NCBI RefSeq assembly: GCF_003751225.1
Contig: NZ_RJKE01000001.1
Location: 5,518,001-5,582,000, forward strand
Direction: 5' to 3'
Length of the DNA: 64,000 nucleotides
Source: Actinocorallia herbida
GTDB lineage: Bacteria; Actinomycetota; Actinomycetes; Streptosporangiales; Streptosporangiaceae
The first letter of the stretch is position 1, and each line of letters starts with the position of its first letter. Positions 17,541 to 25,750 of the stretch are shown piece after piece. Made by a program: the position numbers and the translations under genes. The notes beneath the pieces were generated by a model, which was not told the DNA's origin, ran no database searches, and was given only the letters and a program-made list of their open reading frames with translations.

Positions 17541-18611
17541 GTGGACTTCGAGCCGACCGAGGAGCAGGCGACGCTTCGCGAGGTCTCCCGCAGCATGCTC
17601 GCCGCCGCATGCCCGCCCGCGCTGGTCCGCGCGCTCGCCGAGAGCGGCGGGGACGTCGACGACAAGCTGTGGCGGCGCGGCGCGGAACTCGGCTGGACGG
17701 GCCTGGCCGTGCCGGAGGAGCACGAAGGAGCGGGCCAGGGGCTGGTGGAGCTCTGCCTGGTCGCCGAGGAACTCGGCCGCGCGGTGGCGCCCGGTCCGTT
17801 CGTCGACACCGCGCTGACCGCGTCGGTCCTCTCCCGGTCCGACTCGCCGAAGGCCGCCGAGGCCGTGCGGGGGCTGACGGCCCGCGGCCAGAAGGCGAGC
17901 CTGGTCCACCACGGCAGGGTGTCGGCCGCTCGCGCGCCGCACGGGCTCGTCCTGAACGGCAGGGCCACCGCGGTGCACTCCGCGGGCTCCGCCGACTGGT
18001 TCCTCGTGGTCGCCGACTTCGAGAGCGACGCGGCGCGGCTCGTGCTCCTGGAGGCCGCCGCGGCGGAGCCCGAGCGCCGCAGGACCCTCGACGAGACCCG
18101 CGGCTGGTACGACGTCGTCTTCGACGACGTGTTCGTCCCGTCGGCCCAGGTGGTCTCCGCCGACCCCGCCGAGATCCGGCGGCTGCTCGACGCCGCCGCG
18201 GTCGTCACCGCGGCCGACGCGCTCGGCGTCGGCGAACGGCTGCTGGAGATGACGGTCGACTACGTCAAGGTGCGCAAGCAGTTCGACCGGCAGCTCGGGA
18301 GCTTCCAGTCGGTCAAGCACAAGGTCGCCGACATGCTGACCACGCTCAAGGGCGCCCGCGCCGCGATCTACTACGCGGCCATGGCACTCGACGCCGGCGT
18401 CCCGGACGCCTCGCTCGCGTCCAGCGCCGCCAAGGCGTTCACCGGCGAGGGCATCAGCGCGCTGGCCGGCGAGGCGCTCCAGACGCACGGCGGCATCGGC
18501 TTCACCTGGGAGCACGACCTGCACCTCTACCTGCGCCGTGCGAAGGTGGACGAACTCCTGTACGGCTCCACCTCCGAACACCACGAACGCGTCCTCTCAC
18601 TGATCGTTTAG
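17541..18611 (+). CDS. Acyl-CoA dehydrogenase family protein (short, possibly heteromer subunit)
   Basis: A 356-residue member with N-terminal FEPTEEQATLREVSR, the C-terminal domain signature VRKQFDRQLGSFQSVKH and QTHGGIGFTWEHDLHLYLRR. It is about 25-30 residues shorter than the dehydrogenase at 12420-13568 and lacks the IPEGTSQI-type loop carrying the usual catalytic Glu; the corresponding end reads ELLYGSTSEHH. In steroid pathways such chains pair as alpha2beta2 heteromers with only one full active site per pair, so it may be a partner subunit or use another base. The start is GTG at 17541 behind GAGAAAGAGGG. Confidence 0.87.
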   Translation: MDFEPTEEQATLREVSRSMLAAACPPALVRALAESGGDVDDKLWRRGAELGWTGLAVPEEHEGAGQGLVELCLVAEELGRAVAPGPFVDTALTASVLSRSDSPKAAEAVRGLTARGQKASLVHHGRVSAARAPHGLVLNGRATAVHSAGSADWFLVVADFESDAARLVLLEAAAAEPERRRTLDETRGWYDVVFDDVFVPSAQVVSADPAEIRRLLDAAAVVTAADALGVGERLLEMTVDYVKVRKQFDRQLGSFQSVKHKVADMLTTLKGARAAIYYAAMALDAGVPDASLASSAAKAFTGEGISALAGEALQTHGGIGFTWEHDLHLYLRRAKVDELLYGSTSEHHERVLSLIV

Positions 18612-18622
18612 CCGGAAGGACT

Positions 18623-18675
18623 CCGGAAGCCGAACGGCCTCCCCGCGTCTTGCGGGGAGGCCGTTCGGCTTCCGG
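18623..18675. terminator. Perfect hairpin terminator between convergent genes
   Basis: A perfect 24-base stem (18623-18646 with 18652-18675) with a 5-base loop. It lies 11 bases after one stop and 3 bases before the convergent ligase stop and can act on both strands. Confidence 0.9.
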
Positions 18676-18678
18676 TGC

Positions 18679-20181
18679 TCAGTCGCCCGCGCCCGGGGCC
18701 GAGCCGACGAGTTCCGGCATCTTGCGCCGCAGCAGCTTGCCCGTCTCGGTGCGGGGCAGCTCCGGGAGGAGCCAGATCCGGTCCGGGGTCTTGCTGGAGC
18801 GCAGCGTCCGCAGCGCGAAGGCGCGCAGTTCCTCCTCGTCGGCCGAGGCTCCGGCCCGGATGACCACGGCCGCCTCGACGCGCTGGCCCCACTCCTCGTC
18901 GGAGACGCCGAACACCACCGCGTCCGTCACCGCCGGGTGGCGCAGGAGCACGTCCTCGATCTCGGCGGGCGCGATGTTCTCCGCGCCGCGGATGATGGTG
19001 TCGTCCACCCGGCCGCCGATGAACAGATACCCGTCCTCGTCGAGGCGGCCTTCGTCTCGGGTGTCGAAGAAGCCGTCGGCGTCCACCGCGCGCCCGATGC
19101 CCGCGTACTCGGCCGACACCTGGGCCCCTCGGACGCAGATCCGGCCGGTCCGGCCCGGCCCGAGAGCCCTGCCCTCGTGGTCACGGATCTCCAGGTCGAC
19201 GCCGGGCAGCGCCCGGCCGGCCGAGGCCAGCCGCGCCCGCACCCGCGGGTCCTCGGACGCCAGGGCCGCGCGGTGCTCGTCCGGTCCCAGCACCGTGATG
19301 GTGGAGCTCGTCTCGGTCAGCCCGTAGGCGTTGACGAAGCCGACCTCCGGCCAGACGGTCAGCGCCCGCTCGATGAGGGCGCCCGGCATCGGGGCGCCTC
19401 CGTAGGCGAGCGACCGCAGCGAGGGGACCGCCTTGTCCGCGTCGCTCTCGATGATCCGCGCGAGCATCGTCGGCACGACCATCGCGCTCGTCACCCGTTC
19501 CTCCCGCACCGAGCGCAGCCATTCCTCGGGCGCGAACGCCTCGAGGACCAGGCTGCGCCGTCCGGCGAACAGGTTGGTGATCACGTTGGCGACGGCCGCG
19601 ATGTGGTATGGCGGCACGCTGACGAGAGCCGCGTCCTCCCCGCCGGCGGAGGCGAACTCCACCGAGCCGAGCACATAGGAGACCAGGTTGCTGTGCCGCA
19701 GCAGGACGCCCTTCGGCTCCGAGGTGGTCCCGCTCGTGTAGATGACGACCGCGACGGCGTCCGGGTCGGCGTCGTCCGCTGCGACGCCTCCGCGGTCCGC
19801 CTCGGTCTCCGCGAGCCACTCGGATGGAGTGATGCCGTCCCTTCCGCATCTCCGCAGGTGCTCCAGCCCTCGTGGGTCGGCGATCACGAGCGCGTCGGGG
19901 TGCTTGGCCAGGAGCGCCTCCAGCTGCTGCTCGCCGAGCCGGTAGTTCAGCGGGACCAGCGGCACGCCCGCGAGGTCCGCGGCGAACAGCGCGACGGGGA
20001 AGGCCGGCCCGTTGACCGCCAGGTACACGATCGCGTCGGCACCGCGCTCGCGCACGAGCGCGGCACCCGATCCCGCCCGCGCCGCGACGCCCGCGGCGGT
20101 GAAACCGGTGGTCCTGCCGCCCACCACGACGCGGTCCCCGAACCCTTCGGCGGCCATGCCGACAAGCGTCATCAGTCTCAT
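18679..20181 (-). CDS. AMP-forming acyl-CoA ligase/synthetase (second copy)
   Basis: A 500-residue ANL ligase. VVIYTSGTTSEPKG is the nucleotide motif, NAYGLTETSSTITV the adenylate-contact region, GRVDDTIIRGAENI the hinge and RTETGKLLRR carries the catalytic lysine. It is clearly different in sequence from the 13785-15371 ligase. The gene is preceded by 10 bases and the small gene at 20192, and by a crotonase and an MDR reductase gene, all on the minus strand. It likely loads CoA on the starting acid or on a ring-opened intermediate. Confidence 0.92.
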   Translation of the reverse strand: MRLMTLVGMAAEGFGDRVVVGGRTTGFTAAGVAARAGSGAALVRERGADAIVYLAVNGPAFPVALFAADLAGVPLVPLNYRLGEQQLEALLAKHPDALVIADPRGLEHLRRCGRDGITPSEWLAETEADRGGVAADDADPDAVAVVIYTSGTTSEPKGVLLRHSNLVSYVLGSVEFASAGGEDAALVSVPPYHIAAVANVITNLFAGRRSLVLEAFAPEEWLRSVREERVTSAMVVPTMLARIIESDADKAVPSLRSLAYGGAPMPGALIERALTVWPEVGFVNAYGLTETSSTITVLGPDEHRAALASEDPRVRARLASAGRALPGVDLEIRDHEGRALGPGRTGRICVRGAQVSAEYAGIGRAVDADGFFDTRDEGRLDEDGYLFIGGRVDDTIIRGAENIAPAEIEDVLLRHPAVTDAVVFGVSDEEWGQRVEAAVVIRAGASADEEELRAFALRTLRSSKTPDRIWLLPELPRTETGKLLRRKMPELVGSAPGAGD

Positions 20182-20191
20182 GTCGCCCCGC

Positions 20192-20497
20192 TCAGTCCGA
20201 CGCGGGCAGGGGCTTGGCCTGGAGCAGGCCCAGTGGTTCCCCGTCCAACGCGAGGGTGCCGGTGCCGCTCTTGGTGCAGAGCACCTCGATCCGTCCCGCC
20301 GGGTCGGAGTACCGCTTGCCGAGTACGGTGCCCGCGGCCTGCGCCGGGTCCGCCTCCGCGCCCGGCACCGTCTCCCCCGCGGTGACCATGCGTACCCCGC
20401 CGCAGGTCAGCAGGGCCTCCTCCACACCGCTCCGGGTGACGACCACGGACGTGTCGTCGACCGCGCTCACGAGCGCCTGACCGATTCGAAGCTTCAC
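20192..20497 (-). CDS. Small beta-rich protein of unknown function between crotonase and ligase genes
   Basis: A 101-residue protein starting at GTG 20497 behind AGGGAG. The sequence is beta-rich, with LRIGQALVSAVDDTSVVVTR at the start, a single CGGV motif near residue 33 and a segment KRYSDPAGRIEVLCTKSGTG. I do not recognise a characterised family, although similar proteins occur beside acyl-CoA ligase genes in actinobacteria (recollection, not checked). It is transcribed with the ligase gene 10 bases downstream. No membrane segment or signal peptide is present. Confidence 0.7.
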   Translation of the reverse strand: MKLRIGQALVSAVDDTSVVVTRSGVEEALLTCGGVRMVTAGETVPGAEADPAQAAGTVLGKRYSDPAGRIEVLCTKSGTGTLALDGEPLGLLQAKPLPASD

Positions 20498-20583
20498 AAC
20501 GACTCCCTGGCCTGTCCTGCCGCCCGCCGGGCTCCGTGCACCGGACGGGAGGCGATCAACTGGTGAATCCTGAAAAGTGGGTG

Positions 20584-21348
20584 CTACCGGCCTTGCCAGA
20601 CGGGCGTGCGCCTGGCCGCGAAGGCCGCGGCGCCCTCCTTGGCGTCGGCCGAGGCGAAGACCGGGGCGCAGAGCTCCGCGTTGTTCCGCCAGCCGTCCTC
20701 CAGCGTCCAGTCCGTCTGCACCACCGCGATCTCCTTGGTCACCGCGACGGCCATCGGGCCGTTCGCGGCGACCGCCGCGGCGAGCTCCAGCGCGCCCGCC
20801 AGCGCCTCGCCCTCCGGGGTGATCCGGTTGACCAGGCCCAGTTCGGCCGCGCGCCGCGCGGTGACGGGCTCCCCGGTCAGCAGGAACTCCATGGCGATGG
20901 CCTGCGGGATACGGCGGGGCAGGAGCATCGCGGCGCCTCCCCCCGCCACCAGGGCGCGCTTGACCTCGGGGACGCCGAACCTGCTGTTCTCCGCCGCCAC
21001 CACCATGTCGCAGGCGAGCATCAGCTCGAAGCCGCCCGCGAGGGCCCAGCCCTCGACCGCGGCGATCAGCGGCTTGCGCGGCGGGGTGACCGTCACTCCC
21101 CCGAAGCCCCGGCCCTCGATGTTCGGGGTCTCCCCGGTCATCCACGCCTTGAGGTCCATTCCCGAGCAGAAGGCCCCGCCCGCGCCGGTCAGCACGCCCA
21201 CGCGCAGCTCGTCGTCGGCGTCCAGCCGGTCCGCCGCGGCGGCGATGCGGAGCGACGCCTCCCGGTCGAGGGCGTTCCTGGCCTCGGGACGGTTGATCGT
21301 GATGACCAGGATGCCGCCACGCTGTTCCAGCACTACCGAGTCTGCCAT
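20584..21348 (-). CDS. Enoyl-CoA hydratase/isomerase (crotonase) family protein
   Basis: A 254-residue crotonase with ITINRPEARNALDREASL, oxyanion segments AFCSGMDLKAW and WALAGGFELMLACDM and the Glu-bearing FGVPEVKRAL. It is a close paralogue of 11615-12403. The ATG at 21348 is preceded by GGAGAC. It follows the MDR gene by 29 bases and precedes the small gene at 20192 by 86 bases, forming an apparent minus-strand operon 22352 to 18679. Function is hydration or isomerisation of an enoyl-CoA; the substrate is not defined. Confidence 0.92.
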   Translation of the reverse strand: MADSVVLEQRGGILVITINRPEARNALDREASLRIAAAADRLDADDELRVGVLTGAGGAFCSGMDLKAWMTGETPNIEGRGFGGVTVTPPRKPLIAAVEGWALAGGFELMLACDMVVAAENSRFGVPEVKRALVAGGGAAMLLPRRIPQAIAMEFLLTGEPVTARRAAELGLVNRITPEGEALAGALELAAAVAANGPMAVAVTKEIAVVQTDWTLEDGWRNNAELCAPVFASADAKEGAAAFAARRTPVWQGR

Positions 21349-21377
21349 CTCGTCTCCTTCTGTCTGGACCGCGCCGC

Positions 21378-22352
21378 TCAGCGGACGGTCCGAATGACCA
21401 CCTTGCCGGTGGGCAGCCGGTCGGCCACCCGCTGGAGCGCGACGGCGACGCCGTCGAGGTCGTGCGTCTCCGAGACCGCCGGCCGCATGCCGTCCTCGAC
21501 CAGGCGCGCCAGCTCAGCCCGCCCCTTCGCGGTCTCCTCGGGGTAGCGCTCGTTCCACGTCCGCAGCTCCATGCCGCGGACGGTGATGTTCTTGAGCAGG
21601 ACCAGGTTGAGCGGGATGCGGGGGATCTCGCCACCGGCGAAGCCGACCGAGACGAACCGGCCGCCCCAGCGCAGGGCGCGCAGCGCCGGTTCGGCCCAGC
21701 GGTCGCCGACGGGGTCGACGACGAGGTCGGCGCCGCCGCCGGTGATCTCCTTGATCCGCGCCTTGAGGTCCTCGCTCGTGTAGTCGACGACCTCTTCCGC
21801 GCCGAGGGCGGCGCAGACCTTCAGCCGCTCGGCCGAGGACGCCGCCGCGATCACCCGGGCGCCGAGCCGGACGGCGATGTCGACCGTCGCCGTGCCGACG
21901 CCGCCCGCCGCGCCGAGCACCACGACCCAGTCGCCGGGCCGCAGGCTCCCCGCGGTGACCAGGGAGTGGTAGCCGGTCATATAGGTGACCCGGAACGCGG
22001 CGGCCTCTTCCATCGACAGGCCCTCGGGGATCGGCGAGACCGACGCCGCGGGCGCCACGAGCCGTTCGGCCATCGCGCCGGTGAAGACGGAGCCGTGGAC
22101 GGCGTCCCCCACGGAGAGCCCTTCCACCCCCTCGCCCAACGCGGCGACCCGACCGGCGAACTCGCTTCCCGGCGTGAACGGAAGGGGCGCCGACACCTGG
22201 TAGCGGTCGGCCACGAAGAGCAGGTCGGGGAAGTTGACCCCGGCCGCCTCCACGTCGACGAGCACCTGGCCGGGGCCGGGCTCCGGATCCTGGACCTCGC
22301 GGACGACGATCTCCGCCGGGCTTCCGTAGACCTCGCAACGCGCAGCGCGCAC
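21378..22352 (-). CDS. Zinc-independent MDR oxidoreductase (quinone/enoyl reductase type)
   Basis: A 324-residue medium-chain reductase. The N-terminal GroES-like part has GVNFPDLLFVADRYQ, then GSEFAGRV, and the Rossmann motif VLGAAGGVGTATVDIA with NADP-type binding near AASSAERL. There are no zinc-ligand cysteine clusters, so it belongs with quinone oxidoreductases and enoyl reductases. The start is GTG at 22352 behind GGGGAGG. It opens the operon that also holds the crotonase, small gene and ligase, and it is divergent from the Ltp gene across a palindromic operator. It could reduce an enoyl-CoA double bond, as many such proteins do. Confidence 0.9.
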   Translation of the reverse strand: MRAARCEVYGSPAEIVVREVQDPEPGPGQVLVDVEAAGVNFPDLLFVADRYQVSAPLPFTPGSEFAGRVAALGEGVEGLSVGDAVHGSVFTGAMAERLVAPAASVSPIPEGLSMEEAAAFRVTYMTGYHSLVTAGSLRPGDWVVVLGAAGGVGTATVDIAVRLGARVIAAASSAERLKVCAALGAEEVVDYTSEDLKARIKEITGGGADLVVDPVGDRWAEPALRALRWGGRFVSVGFAGGEIPRIPLNLVLLKNITVRGMELRTWNERYPEETAKGRAELARLVEDGMRPAVSETHDLDGVAVALQRVADRLPTGKVVIRTVR

Positions 22353-22517
22353 TTTTCCTCCCCTTCACCGATGCGGGCGGCGGCCGTCCCGCCCAGCGGA
22401 ACCGCACGCCGCCTCCCCTGGCTCGGGGGACCTATCGTGCGGAACGCCGCCGCCCTACCGACAATCATCTTACTCATCTATATTGGATAGGCAATATAGC
22501 TAGGTGAGAGGAAGAGG
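22353..22517. promoter_or_regulatory. Divergent promoter region with perfect palindrome (candidate operator)
   Basis: CTATATTG at 22478-22485 and CAATATAG at 22492-22499 form a perfect 8-base inverted repeat around GATAGG, 18 bases before the Ltp gene start. Just upstream, AATCATCTTAC (22463-22473) matches, inverted, the motif at 17463-17473. The half-sites and spacing are like TetR-family operators. The remaining upstream part is GC-rich and featureless. Confidence 0.65.
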
Positions 22518-23666
22518 ATGCGGACACGTGAAGCGGCCCTGGTGGGCATCGGCCGGACCGCGTTCAGCAAGGCCTCCGGGCAGACCCCGCTGGCCATGGC
22601 CGCGGCGGCGGCCCGCGCGGCACTGGACGACGCGGGCCTGCGCGGTGACGAGGTCGACGGGATCGTCGACTTCCACACCAACGACTCGGCCTCCGCCACC
22701 GACCTCGGCAGGGCGATCGGCGCCCTCGACCTCGGGCTCGCCGCCGACGTGCACGGCGGCGGGAACCTCGCCGTCACGGTCATGGGACAGGCGTTCGCCG
22801 CCGTCCAGGCCGGCATCTGCGACACGGTGGTGGTCTTCCGGTCGCTCAACGGACGGTCGGGCAACCGGTACGGCCGCGGGGAGCGCCCGGCGCTGGCGAT
22901 GCGCGGCGAACTCCAGTTCTCGGCGCTCAACGGCTACGTCATCCCGCCCATGTGGATCGCGATGTTCGCCCAGCGGCACAAGCACGTCTACGGGACGACC
23001 GACGAGGACTTCGGCGAGATCGCCATCACCATGCGGCGGCACGCCGCCGCCAACCCGCACGCCATGCAGCGCAAGGTGATCGACATGGACGACTACCTGT
23101 CGGCCCGGTGGATCTGCGAGCCGTTCCGGCTCTACGACTGCTGCCTGGAGACCGACGGCGCGGTGGCCCTGGTCGTGACGACCCTCGACCGCGCCCGGGA
23201 CCTGCGCCACGAGCCGATCCGGATGGCGGGCTTCGGCGAGGCCCACACCAACGGCGGCTCCTGGACGAACTTCCCAGATCTGTCCGACATGTACTCCGCA
23301 TACGCGTCCAAGCGCCTGTGGGCGAGCACGGACCTGCGCCCCGCCGACATGGACGTCGCCTGCATGTACGACTGCTTCACCGGCACCGTGATGGCCACCT
23401 TCGAGGACTACGGCTTCTGCGGGAAAGGCGAGACCGGCGCCTTCTTCCGCGAGAACCGGGCGACCTACGGCGGCGACGTCGTCGTCAACCCGCACGGCGG
23501 CCTGCTGTCCGAGGGCTACCTCCACGGGCTCAACCACCACTACGAGGCGGCGCTCCAGCTGCGCGGCGACGCCGGCGACCGCCAGGTGCCCGGCGCCCGC
23601 CGCGCCCTGGTCACCGCGGGCGCCGGCCCGTCCGGCGGCGCCCTGATCTGGGAGGGGACGCGTTGA
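22518..23666 (+). CDS. Ltp2-like thiolase-fold protein (probable retro-aldolase subunit)
   Basis: A 382-residue non-decarboxylating thiolase-like protein. ALVGIGRTAFSKASG is the N-terminus typical of lipid-transfer-protein thiolases; the late segments CMYDCFTGTVM and VVNPHGGLLSEGYLHG fit the Ltp2 group, which lacks the classical thiolase nucleophile and cleaves beta-hydroxyacyl-CoAs in steroid side-chain degradation. The ATG at 22518 follows GAGAGGAAG. The stop lies inside the start region of the DUF35 gene, and the two products probably form a complex. Compare the single-chain version at 4690-6375. Confidence 0.9.
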   Translation: MRTREAALVGIGRTAFSKASGQTPLAMAAAAARAALDDAGLRGDEVDGIVDFHTNDSASATDLGRAIGALDLGLAADVHGGGNLAVTVMGQAFAAVQAGICDTVVVFRSLNGRSGNRYGRGERPALAMRGELQFSALNGYVIPPMWIAMFAQRHKHVYGTTDEDFGEIAITMRRHAAANPHAMQRKVIDMDDYLSARWICEPFRLYDCCLETDGAVALVVTTLDRARDLRHEPIRMAGFGEAHTNGGSWTNFPDLSDMYSAYASKRLWASTDLRPADMDVACMYDCFTGTVMATFEDYGFCGKGETGAFFRENRATYGGDVVVNPHGGLLSEGYLHGLNHHYEAALQLRGDAGDRQVPGARRALVTAGAGPSGGALIWEGTR

Positions 23667-23698
23667 GCCGGACCGAGACCACCGAGCAGGAGACCGCG

Positions 23699-24136
23699 AT
23701 GACGAAGCACGTACCGGCGCCGCCCGCACCCCTCATCGACGCCGACAGCATCGGCTTCTGGGAGGCGACCCGCGAGGGCCGCCTCGCCCTCTGCCGCTGC
23801 ACGGACTGCGGGACGTGGCTGCCGCGCCCTCTGGAGCGCTGCAACCGCTGCGCGGGCCCGACGGAGTTCGCCGACGTCGCGGGCACCGGCACCGTCTACA
23901 GCCACATCGTCGTGCACCACCCCAGCGTCCCGGCGTTCGCCTCGCTCGTCCCCTACGTCGTGGCCCTCGTCGAGTTCGACGAGGGGCCCAGGCTGCCGGG
24001 GATCCTGCTCGGGGAGAGCGGCGCGGACATCGCCGTCGGCCAGCGCGTCGCGGCGGAGCTGACCCTGTTCCCCGGCGCCGAGGAGCGTGCGGTCACCTAC
24101 CGCCGACTCCCCGGCGGAACGGAGAGCGGCCGATGA
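23699..24136 (+). CDS. DUF35 zinc-ribbon/OB-fold protein, partner of Ltp2-like protein
   Basis: A 145-residue protein with a zinc ribbon (C34, C37, C48, C51) followed by an OB fold (residues about 58-135; GTGTVYSHIVVHHP). DUF35 proteins support thiolase-like enzymes, and with Ltp2 form the active aldolase. The ATG at 23699 has AGGAGA at ideal spacing; an in-frame TTG at 23663 overlapping the Ltp stop would add 12 residues. The 3' end overlaps the SDR start (ATGA), so ltp, DUF35 and SDR genes form one operon. Confidence 0.88.
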   Translation: MTKHVPAPPAPLIDADSIGFWEATREGRLALCRCTDCGTWLPRPLERCNRCAGPTEFADVAGTGTVYSHIVVHHPSVPAFASLVPYVVALVEFDEGPRLPGILLGESGADIAVGQRVAAELTLFPGAEERAVTYRRLPGGTESGR

Positions 24137-24927
24137 CCGGCTTCATCCCCGGCCGCTTCCAGGGCGCGGTCGCGATCGTCACCGGCGGCGGGTCCGGCAT
24201 CGGCGCCGCCGTCGCGTCCCGGCTCGGGGCCGAAGGCGCGGCGGCGATCATCGTGGCCGACCTCGACCCGTCGGGGGCGCGGGGCGTCGCCGAACGCGTG
24301 GCGAACGGGACGGCGGCGCTGCTCGACGTGACCGATCCCGACGCCGTCAACGCCTGCTTCGACGGTGTCGCCGCCGAACACGGCGGGCTCGATCTGGTGG
24401 TCAACACCGCGGGCCTGGACGATCCGGCCGCGGCCGAGGAGATGAGCCGCGCGATGCGGGAGGGCGAACCCGCCGACGTCCTGCGCGGGCTGTCCGACGA
24501 CCGCTGGCGCCGGATCATGGCGGTCAACCTCGACGGGACCTTCCATGTGCTGCGCGCCGCGGCCCGGATCATGGTGCCCGCTCGTCGCGGCACGATCGTC
24601 ACGGTCGGCTCGTCCTCGGCCTTCGCGGCGACGCCGGGCCTGGCCCACTATGTGGCCGCGAAGGCGGGGGCGCACGCGCTGGCGCAGTCCGCGGCCAAGG
24701 AACTCGCCAGGTTCGGCGTCCGCCTGAACGTCGTGGCCCCCGGCCCCGTGGACACCCCGATGGCCGGCCGGAAGCCGGCCGAGCTCCGCGCGCAGATCCG
24801 GGCCACGGCGGCCGGGTACGCGACCGCCGAGCAGATCGCCGACAACATCCTCTACCTGGCGTCGCCCGGCTCGTCGAACGTGGTCGGGCAGATCCTGCTG
24901 AGCAGCGGCGGCCGTCCGGCGGGATGA
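24133..24927 (+). CDS. SDR-family oxidoreductase
   Basis: A 264-residue classical short-chain dehydrogenase with TGGGSGIG near residue 17, an NAD-type aspartate in VADLDP, the catalytic Ser in TVGSSSAF and YVAAKAG supplying Tyr and Lys. LNVVAPGPVDTPM is the usual loop. It is translationally coupled to the DUF35 gene by a 4-base overlap. In the operon with the Ltp2-like aldolase it may oxidise a 3-hydroxyacyl-CoA or the carbonyl product of the aldol cleavage; this is inferred from position. Confidence 0.9.
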   Translation: MTGFIPGRFQGAVAIVTGGGSGIGAAVASRLGAEGAAAIIVADLDPSGARGVAERVANGTAALLDVTDPDAVNACFDGVAAEHGGLDLVVNTAGLDDPAAAEEMSRAMREGEPADVLRGLSDDRWRRIMAVNLDGTFHVLRAAARIMVPARRGTIVTVGSSSAFAATPGLAHYVAAKAGAHALAQSAAKELARFGVRLNVVAPGPVDTPMAGRKPAELRAQIRATAAGYATAEQIADNILYLASPGSSNVVGQILLSSGGRPAG

Positions 24928-24930
24928 GGA

Positions 24931-24967
24931 CCGGCCGGCGCGCGGAGGGGCACCGCGCGCCGGCCGG
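24931..24967. terminator. Perfect hairpin terminator between convergent SDR genes
   Basis: A perfect 15-base stem (24931-24945 with 24953-24967) and a 7-base loop, located 3 bases beyond each convergent stop. Confidence 0.88.
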
Positions 24968-24970
24968 AAT

Positions 24971-25750
24971 TCAGATGCCCTTGGTCCGGCCGCCGTCGGC
25001 GTCGACGATCGCACCGTGCAAGAGTTCACCCTCGGCGGAGAGCAGGAACGCGACCACGCCCGCGATGTCCTGCGGGGTGCCGAGCCTGGTGATCTCGTCC
25101 CGCCGGACCATCTCCGCGACGAGCTCCTCCAGCGCGAGCCCCCGCTCCGCGGCCTGCCGCTCCAGCATCGCGGTGAACCGGGGGGTCCGCACCGCGCCGG
25201 GATTCACCGCGTTGACCCGGATCCCGTCCGCCCGGCCCCGGTCGGCGAAGACCTTCGTGAGCGCCAGCAGCGCGGCGCTCAGCGGCCCGGACATCGCGGT
25301 CGCGTCACGCGGGGTGCGCGCCCCGATCCCGCCGATGCTGACGACGGCGCCGCCGGACGCCGCGAGCAGCGGCCAGGCCGCCCGGATCAGGCGCAGCGCG
25401 CCGAAGACCTTGACCTCGAACCCGGTCACCCACTCCTCGTCGGTGAGGGACAGCGCGGTGCCGAACCGCGTCGCGCTCGCGCAGTTGACCAGCGCGTCGA
25501 TCCGGCCCGCGTGCGCCTCGACCTGGGCCACCGCCTTTTCGGCGTCCCGCTGACGGGTGAGGTCGCACCCGACGGCGAAGGCGCCGGAGCCGACCTCGGC
25601 CGCGGCCCGTTCGAGCTTCGCCGAAGGCCGGGCGGCCATCGCGACCCGGTACCCGTCCCGTGCCAGCCGCTCGGCCACCGCCCGGCCGATGCCCTCGCTC
25701 GCCCCCGTGACCAGCGCGACCCGGGCTCCGCTCCGCGTCGTGGTCCCCAT
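24971..25750 (-). CDS. SDR-family protein lacking the usual Tyr-x3-Lys pair
   Basis: A 259-residue SDR fold protein. The cofactor motif TGASEGIG is intact near residue 16 and LVNCASATRFGTALSL fits the NNAG-region, but where YxxxK is expected the sequence reads ATAMSGPLSAALLALTK, with no Tyr in place. NAVNPGAVRTPRF resumes normal SDR sequence. Such members are known in catabolic clusters and may use other residues or act on CoA substrates by a different mechanism. Its start abuts the stop of the thiolase gene, so it belongs to the operon 28808 to 24971. Confidence 0.85.
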   Translation of the reverse strand: MGTTTRSGARVALVTGASEGIGRAVAERLARDGYRVAMAARPSAKLERAAAEVGSGAFAVGCDLTRQRDAEKAVAQVEAHAGRIDALVNCASATRFGTALSLTDEEWVTGFEVKVFGALRLIRAAWPLLAASGGAVVSIGGIGARTPRDATAMSGPLSAALLALTKVFADRGRADGIRVNAVNPGAVRTPRFTAMLERQAAERGLALEELVAEMVRRDEITRLGTPQDIAGVVAFLLSAEGELLHGAIVDADGGRTKGI

